Part shown: in pieces, positions 56,736 through 64,000 of the stretch
Layout: every line of letters starts with the position of its first letter
Position numbering within the stretch: position 1 is the stretch's first letter
Source: Liolophura sinensis
Taxonomy: Eukaryota; Mollusca; Polyplacophora; Chitonida; Chitonidae
Assembly (NCBI RefSeq): GCF_032854445.1
Contig: NC_088295.1
Coordinates: 86,575,836-86,639,835, forward strand
Direction of reading: 5' to 3'
DNA length: 64,000 nt
Position numbers and translations under genes: made by a program
The notes under the pieces: generated by a model
The model's input: only the letters and a program-made list of their open reading frames with translations
Databases searched by the model: none
Told to the model about the DNA's origin: nothing

Positions 56736-59700
56736 GCTGTATTTCACCTACAGTTTGGTATATAAAAATACCCTCTCAGAATGACATACTGAGACAATAA
56801 AACGATACTTTTGATGCCAATACTCAAGGTTTTCTGATAAGAAATTCATCAAACATAACAAAAAAAAAAGAAAAAAAAAAAAAACAAATCTGAAGTGAGC
56901 CCAAAAGGCTGATAAATCAGTCAGAATCAAGTAAAATGTATCACTTGAAAAATAATAAACTTTAGGTGAAATACCGTATTATGACATTCATGACGAGTCA
57001 TAATTAGGAAAAGGTGAGAACTTTTATCACATGGTTCCAAGACTTATTCAGTTCATGTGACTTCTTCCAATTACCTGGTGGTCTTTCACCTGATAGTGTT
57101 GTCCTCAGGTAGGACATGTAGATAGGTGTGACATCAAAGGGTTTTACCTGGCCTTACTGCAGGTAGACATGCTAATATGTTTGTGACCAGCTCTGGTAGA
57201 GTACACAGGAGAGGTTAACAGGAGGCAATGTTACACCAGTGGTGTGTTACTGGGAAATACTGTTTAAATGGTTAACCTCTTGTCAACACCAACCCTTCTG
57301 ATGTTTCTGGCCTCAGAAACATTATGCTCTGTCTCTCTATCAAACCATACACTCTAAAAGAGCATACCTTACAGCTAAACTAAGTCAGGCCTGTAGATAT
57401 ATGATGCAGGTAAAGGCATGCAAATTCTCACCGTGAAATTTGAACATGTTACGACCGAGATTAAACACACACTGCTTACCTGAACAAAGCATTTACACTT
57501 ACATCAATTCACTTGTTTTCAGGAATACGATGCACAAAAAAACCTTACAACTGTCACTCAGATTTTATGCAAACAGTTCACAAAGTAATACAAAAATCTG
57601 GATCAAAAACTTCTTCATTTTAAGTAACAGCCCCAAATACATCAAATCAATTTCCTATGAAAGCACACTGGATACATTTTACAAGTATTTGTACATCACA
57701 CTTTGCTAAGTTTCTGTTGCTTATGTGTTGTGAAGGCAGAGATATACACTTAATTCTGGGAGCATAATTTGATGCCCCTTGACAACCCAAGTTCCAGCTA
57801 GCAACGGTAATACTGTTAAGGAGCTTTTCATGAACACTTGGAGCCTGGGCAGTCCGGGGCCAGCAATCTGTGACATGAACGCCTGAATTCCCACACAAGC
57901 TAAGAGATATCAATATTAATTCAGCTAGGTAATGGTGAAATTCCAGCAAATGCTCCTTGCGTCTTTTGTTTATTCAACATGCCTTCTTCAAATGCATGAT
58001 GTGGCTGTTGGAAGGTGGGAGAGGGCTTAGCGTGTAGTAAGCCACTGGAGCAGTAGGCTGCCATACAGGTACACGCCACTGCATCTTTATCAGTTATTTG
58101 CAATTTGAATAATCACAGCTCTGTAACTAATAAGATGTTACAATAGATTCAGCAGGCATATAACCCATCCACACATCCATTCAGTAAAAGAAAGCCACAG
58201 CCATAACATTACGAGAACCTTAAATTTACCTGGTCTTGCTCATCTAAGAGGTCTACAGCTTAAAAAATCATGTTGAATATCAGGTACAAAAGCTTTTAAC
58301 CTAGTGTTTGTCCATGTGGGTTACTCATTTTTCCTGACTCTGAGAGTTCAGAAAGCTGATCTGTGGTTTGAATGAAAGGAAATATGACATTTCACCACTA
58401 CAAGTGAGAGTTTATAACCTTTATTTGCCTCTGAAAATGCACCACTAGAAAAAAAAAAACAAAAGAAAACAATAAAAAAAAAAAAATGGATGAAGTGAAG
58501 ACATAGAAACAACAAAGCTGAGAAAGGTTGGAGCTTATAGTCATGTGGTGTGTTGTAGAACTCCCTTATCTAGAGGCAGCCTAAAACCGCTTCTCAAGGG
58601 CAACAGGTTTAGAAAAGGTCTAAGAAACATGTGCACACTTATGAAAACCATGAGTAGGTAGGTGAGAGATTCATCTAACAGTTAATAGACAACTTGTCAT
58701 CTGTTACATCAGCGTGGGGTTCCTTTGTTCAGATACTGACAGACAACCACGCAGACTGACCAGGCGGAAAGCTCCATCATCCTGGGGCAGGCACGCTGTA
58801 CAAATATAGTCGTCCATGCTAGGACTTTGCATGATAGATTAGATTAATGTCACATTGACTGAATACTCAGTCAACACAGTAAATTAACCAATCTATCACC
58901 AATACACGCAGGTGATAAATCCATAGAAAATAGAAGTAAGTACATGTGATCTAGCACTCTCTCAACATCACTTACTTTATTAAGTCCCGGTCCTTTGGTA
59001 ACATATGACAACTGTGTTTGGATATAGAGGTACATGTAGTTGTAAGTTTTGGATTCCACCAAACAGCACTCTGCCACTTGGAAGCTTTCAGTCAGCTAAA
59101 TTATACCTGTAGTGAATCAGGTTTTTGTGAGAAATGTACAAAAAAAAAACATGCTTACTGGGAAGGGCAAAGTTAAATAAGCATGAGTACTGGTACATGG
59201 TAAGATCTGCCATAGCATAGATCGTGTGAGCATGGCCACTGGGGCAAGCCGGGGGTACTCAATGATGCTTCACATACGTACAAGCATACATGTGGGCAAG
59301 GAAAAGAATTCACATCGCAACACAGTTGCAATTCTTGTAGTCTTAGAGTTAAAAATCCTACAAAAACACACAGTTTTTTGCTAAGATTTTTTGTACCTAG
59401 TGTTGTGTAAAAGACAATCATGTGCTGAAGTTCAAAGTTGACAGGCTAAATATACTGATACCCTTAGTTGGCATGTTTGCCAACAGGCCATTTCTCTACA
59501 GGGCTTGTGTAACTTTTTAATAGGCCTAGGACAAAAACTCAAGTGGGATTCACATTGCTTGTTTACAACCCATACTGGAGTGTTTCCATATGTGGAATAA
59601 GGAACTATCACCAGATGCCTTGACAACTAGAGTAGTAGATCTTAAACCATAATGAGTGACAGAAATCCTGCAAACCTAAACAAGTTAACAGGCTCCTTTA

Positions 59701-62700
59701 TAAAAAAAAAACAAAAAAAAACAAAAAAAAAAAACACCCAGATCAAATCACAACGTTAAATCAACAAAAAATATAAATAATAAAAAATAATCATAATTTA
59801 CTCCATGTAACACGAACTGTACTTAATTCTTTTCAAGTGAATATTTCTGTTAACCCATTTATAAAATCAATAACTTCATTTTGTAAACAACACGTTGCAT
59901 GTAAAAACCATAAAATTACAATCCTTGGATGTTAAGCCTGAATTCATTGCAACTTACAGCATTAAATGAAATTAACTTGGGGTCAATACTGATTTGGCTT
60001 CTGAGAAATCAGTTTAGGAAAATCTTACATGTCCACTTTACTGAACACTTAGAACTAAAATCCAGTGCCATAAAGATGCCAAAATTGAATTATATCAATA
60101 ACTGATCAACATTTATTAAATTATTGTTGGTCTAATTATGATATAAGGAAGGATCCAGTCCGCAAAATTAAATTGTAGTTTACTAAACCCGGGGGGAACA
60201 AAGTACATTAGAAAGTTAACCACGTTGGCCAATCCTCCTGCACACAGTATGTTCATCTCCACTTGGCTTGGAAAGGGGTGGTCTGTAAATGGATGACTAC
60301 TGACTGATATGAAACTCTAACCAAAGCAGTACCAAATAATGTACTTTAAACAGTATAACTCTGGGTTTTACCCCAGTCGTAAAAGCTTTATTGATTATCA
60401 GTTGATTCAATCAAATTGCACCTGTTCTTGGGAAGCTGCCACAGGTTTTAGACAAATCAAGGAACATGGGCACATCCTGAACTGAAACAGATCATGTATA
60501 TGTCGGCCTACCTCCGTTTGTTACCGTATCTAATATGCGCATGTTCCCCTTAGAGTACAAGTTGTTTTTGATGACTGGGTGTGAATCGGTGAGAAACTGA
60601 TTCAGATGTAAGACGCAATATCGGGTTAACCCTATAGTACTATAGTACATGTATTTGCTCGAACGCAAACACAGTTACCCCATGTCCATGTAACCTTATC
60701 AGTGGAAAATTATACAGAGGCTGATTTGTTGTGAAAACAAGCAGGATAGTCAGGTAATTACAGTGTGGAGCACTTGGGAGTAGGGAGGTGGTATACTTCC
60801 TACTGATGGCAAATCCAGAAAAGACTGCTCTCCTGTTCAAAAGGCGGTGTTTCACAGCTTTCCTCGACAGCTGTAATTCGGTCAGGTGCAAGCGCCAACA
60901 ATGCTGCACTTGTTCCATTACAAGAGCCATGCTGACTTCTCAAGTGGACGTTTTTACCTGTGCGCACTTATGTCATTGTGACATATTGGGCACCTACGAC
61001 TGGGGCGTTGTGATTGCTCTTGGCAAACGACCAGCGTTGTTGTTGCAGCTGCCAACAATTCCTCCAGTCATCCACTCGTCCACATCTCACACCATTTTTT
61101 TTTGTCTCCTATGACCCCGATCATCCTGACAGTTTCCAATCTAGTCCTGTCATTTTATGGAGACCAGAGAAAAGCCTCGAAGATTTCCAGTGGCAAACTT
61201 CCAGTTCATCCCATCTTTTGTCTGACTGATAAAGGATATGCCACACAACCGTAAATCACATGTTGTGCGACACTGTTTACAGGCCAGAGTGTCAATTAGG
61301 TACAATATTTACAAACAACCTCTGTCAGGGGGAAACAGCCGCTGGCATGATTTACACATACAGACACCTCAAAAACCTGTGTGGTGTTTACACCTATCAA
61401 ACACAGACACATACAGCCATCACCTGAAAGGCCATCCCACAATTTACAGCTTTGTTCTCTTAATGTTGAAGCTGAAGTGAGGATCGTCAGTAAACATCAC
61501 CTGTGCCATGCTTAGATAACACCACAAATGACAAGTCATCAATATATTATGTCTGAAACATATTTATAATGATCTAAAACCAGCAGTGAAAGAAAGCAAA
61601 CATTACCAATGATTGTGCAATTTCTTGTATTTACAGTTGAGAATGATTTACTGATCTCAGCATTATGTCAAGCCTCAACCTGTACAAGAGCCTGTCAGTG
61701 ATGTGGCCAAGTGGTATGTATTACATCAACAACAGACAGTTGACCTTCACACTGCACAGCATTTGATGAATATGTGTAGTCCTTGGTTCAGGCTTACCCC
61801 AAGAAATGTGCAACACATCATGCTCTGACTGTGACAATTTAAACCAAATTGTTTACTCATCTTGGTTAGTCTTGATGCCACCAATGTGGCACATTTAAGT
61901 CAAAACATATGCAATGGGATCAGATGACATGGGAATATTTACATATCACTACTGTGCTTCTTAATCATTATTGGTCACTCTGTCTGTATCCCTCAATCTG
62001 TCATTTATGAACTATACCAGAACCTATCCTAACCAAAATGTAATAGGTCTACATGTATATGCAGATAAATTAAAGTTGATCATCATTGAAAATCTCTAGA
62101 AATGAAGATGGATTGGTTAGAACACTTTGCAATCTTGTTTGCAATGTATGCTTGCCACAAATTTTTTCAAATTTAAATGAAATACTTCACTTTTTTTGGG
62201 TATTACTGTTTTGTTTTAAATTCTTGAAATGGAAAAATTATACACATCCTGCTTCAAGGGTTGGAACCATTGATAGTTAGCAGATTTTATAGCTGCAGAA
62301 GTAGGTGCAGTTTGAACGATGGAATCCTCTAGACCGTGTTGTCCCACTGTGTGAAGATTTCCTATTGCCTTTCCTATGACTGATAAACCCGCCTCCAGAC
62401 AGACCACAGAGAAAGGTGCCTTGGTTTATTTGTGTTTCAATCACTCAGAGAAAACTGTGGGAGGACACTTGGCTGCAATGGAAAATCGCCCCTCCTCAAG
62501 GAGCACTACTTCCAGCTTCTTGTCTTGGTGTGCTGAACGTTTCCTGATACAATGCCTGGCAGCCATTCCTGGGTGGGCTCATAATCAGCAAACACCGGCT
62601 AGCAATAACAAACATCGTCCCAACTATTTGTTGCATTGCCTAAAGTATTTCTTAGTTGTGTTATCATAATGGGTGAAATAAATGAGTCTAGATTACATCA

Positions 62701-62957
62701 TGCTGTTCAATCATAAAGCCAGCATTGTGGACCTCCGCCCCATGGGTTGCAAGATTTATATATGATACATCTTGGAAAAGACAGCCCCATGTACCTCCAG
62801 ATAGTATGACATGTTACAGAGTCTGGAGCTACAGAACACTGCAATTAACCTGTCTGGAGAATGACTTGATCAGTTATTCCAGAAACAAAGCCAGTGCTAT
62901 CTGAGCACTACCAATCACTGGGGTACTAATTGTTTGCCCCTTCTCCTGTTCACATGC

Positions 62958-63394
62958 CAGCAGAATGATATATCTGAGAGTCTTGCTGTAAATGTATCAG
63001 AGATCCAGCAGAATGATATATCTGAGAGTCTTGCTGTAAATGTATCAGAGATCCAGCAGAATGATATATCTGAGAGTCTTGCTGTAAATGTATCAGAGAT
63101 CCAGCAGAATGATTTATCTGAGAGTCTTTGCTGTAAATGTATCAGAGATCCAGCAGAATGATATATCTGAGAGTCTTGCTGTAAATGTATCAGAGATCCA
63201 GCAGAATGATATATCTGAGAGTCTTGCTGTAAATGTATCAGAGATCCAGCAGAATGATATATCTGAGAGTCTTTGCTGTAAATGTATCAGAGATCCAGCA
63301 GAATGATATATCTGAGAGTCTTGCTGTAAATGTATCAGAGATCCAGCAGAATGATATATCTGACAGTCTTGCTGTAAATGTATCTAGAGATCCA
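62958..63394 (+). repeat. 48-bp minisatellite, nine copies
   Basis: Unit: CAGCAGAATGATATATCTGA, GAGTCTTGCTGTAAATGTAT, CAGAGATC. Two or three units carry one extra T (CTTTGCTG, 49 bp), which shifts the frame. Open frames of NDISESLAVNVSEIQQ type over this region follow from the 48-bp period and are not taken as a gene. Confidence 0.95.
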
Positions 63395-64000
63395 TCCGGT
63401 ACCTGTATTTGGGAGCTTGGCTGAAGTTGAATCTACAGCAAGACTCCTGTCCATATCCCTAGGGAATTCCAGTCACTCATGACTAGGGGCCACTTGCAGT
63501 TTCATACATCTAGACATGTGTACTTTAATTTGTCTACATCTTTGGGAAGGTCAAAGGAGGCCCTTGACAAAACCCAGAGCATTAGATGAGCTTCTTCGGG
63601 ATGTTGAAATCTGAGAGGATTGCCGTCTGGTCAGTCTGAAGGAAAATAAACCAGGAGATATCTGGGGATCTGTCAGAAGAGACTCTGTCTGCATCTGGTC
63701 AGCCTGATATACCAGGTGGTCACTGGTGGGTCAAGCAGTGACACCTCGCACAACACGCTCCAATTGTATACATCATGACCATGAATGACCAGCCCTGATT
63801 TCAGTCCCCTCCCCTCATATCTCCCTGTACGTGTCTATCATATTCCACTATGCGACTCACTCTCAAGAAAATTCTTTACCTACGTGTTAAGATAATTGCC
63901 TGTCCTACATTAATTGAGATTTGGTGACACTGCTTTTCATGGTGCTTTTCCATCCTCCTTTTTCCCAACAAAAGACTATGATATATGAGGCACATCTTGG

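Larger units (their letters stand above)
50040..64000. other. Sema5 5' flank or first intron; N-terminal exon not recognised
   Basis: I searched the minus strand for a Met with a hydrophobic leader followed by a phase-1 donor and found none I trust. Contents are the 72-bp, 40-bp and 48-bp arrays, a family B repeat, several A-rich tracts (56857-56885, 58447-58488, 59700-59735), and a GC-richer block at 53440-53600. The open frames here have no recognisable motifs. Confidence 0.6.

Noticed and set aside
57647-57949. Possible Sema5 leader exon starting MLEFHHYLAELILISLSLCG
   Set aside because: The leader-like start is suggestive, but no phase-1 donor with a good consensus follows and the sequence after it does not resemble a semaphorin N-terminus.
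60788-61114. 108-codon plus-strand open frame, and a minus-strand block reading RRCPICHNDISAHR in the same place
   Set aside because: Neither has convincing domain content over its length; the CPIC motif is isolated and preceded by an in-frame stop with no acceptor.

Overview
The window is AT-rich animal nuclear DNA. Genes are broken into short exons with GT-AG introns, and the introns and intergenic DNA hold many minisatellites and dispersed repeats. The repeats point to a mollusc (bivalve or gastropod-like): a tRNA-derived SINE with an ATTTATTTATTTGATTGG-type end occurs in at least eight copies, and the full gene content is that of an invertebrate with one semaphorin-5 gene. The organism call is an inference from repeat style; no species is claimed.

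Two protein-coding genes lie tail to tail. (1) 245-4715, plus strand: the last six exons of YEATS2, a subunit of the ATAC histone acetyltransferase complex. They cover the conserved WQRA/WCR segment, an acidic linker and the C-terminal histone-fold region ending near DFLTNQNIGV. The 5' part of the gene, with the YEATS domain, lies left of the window. (2) 50039 down to 15253, minus strand: a class 5 semaphorin. Twenty exons whose splice phases all agree encode about 1061 residues: almost the whole Sema domain, PSI, seven thrombospondin type 1 (TSR) units in the same order as vertebrate SEMA5A/5B, one transmembrane helix and a basic cytoplasmic tail. Only the signal-peptide exon(s) were not found; they may lie in 50-64 kb or beyond.

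Layout: 0-5 kb YEATS2 3' end with two tandem arrays grown out of its own exons; 5-15 kb intergenic, with dispersed repeats and a large 8-11.5 kb satellite block carrying a nested SINE; 15-50 kb Sema5 with introns holding a roughly 1 kb solo LTR, SINEs and short arrays; 50-64 kb upstream or intron-1 DNA with three large clean minisatellites (72, 40 and 48 bp).

The most unusual signal is tandem repetition seeded at the edges of coding exons. A 60-bp array after YEATS2 exon 835 repeats the exon's 3' end together with its GTAAGT splice donor, in the original reading frame. A second array repeats the last YEATS2 codons and stop into the 3' UTR. A third runs through the last codons and stop of Sema5. 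No RNA genes, CRISPR arrays or prokaryotic features were seen.
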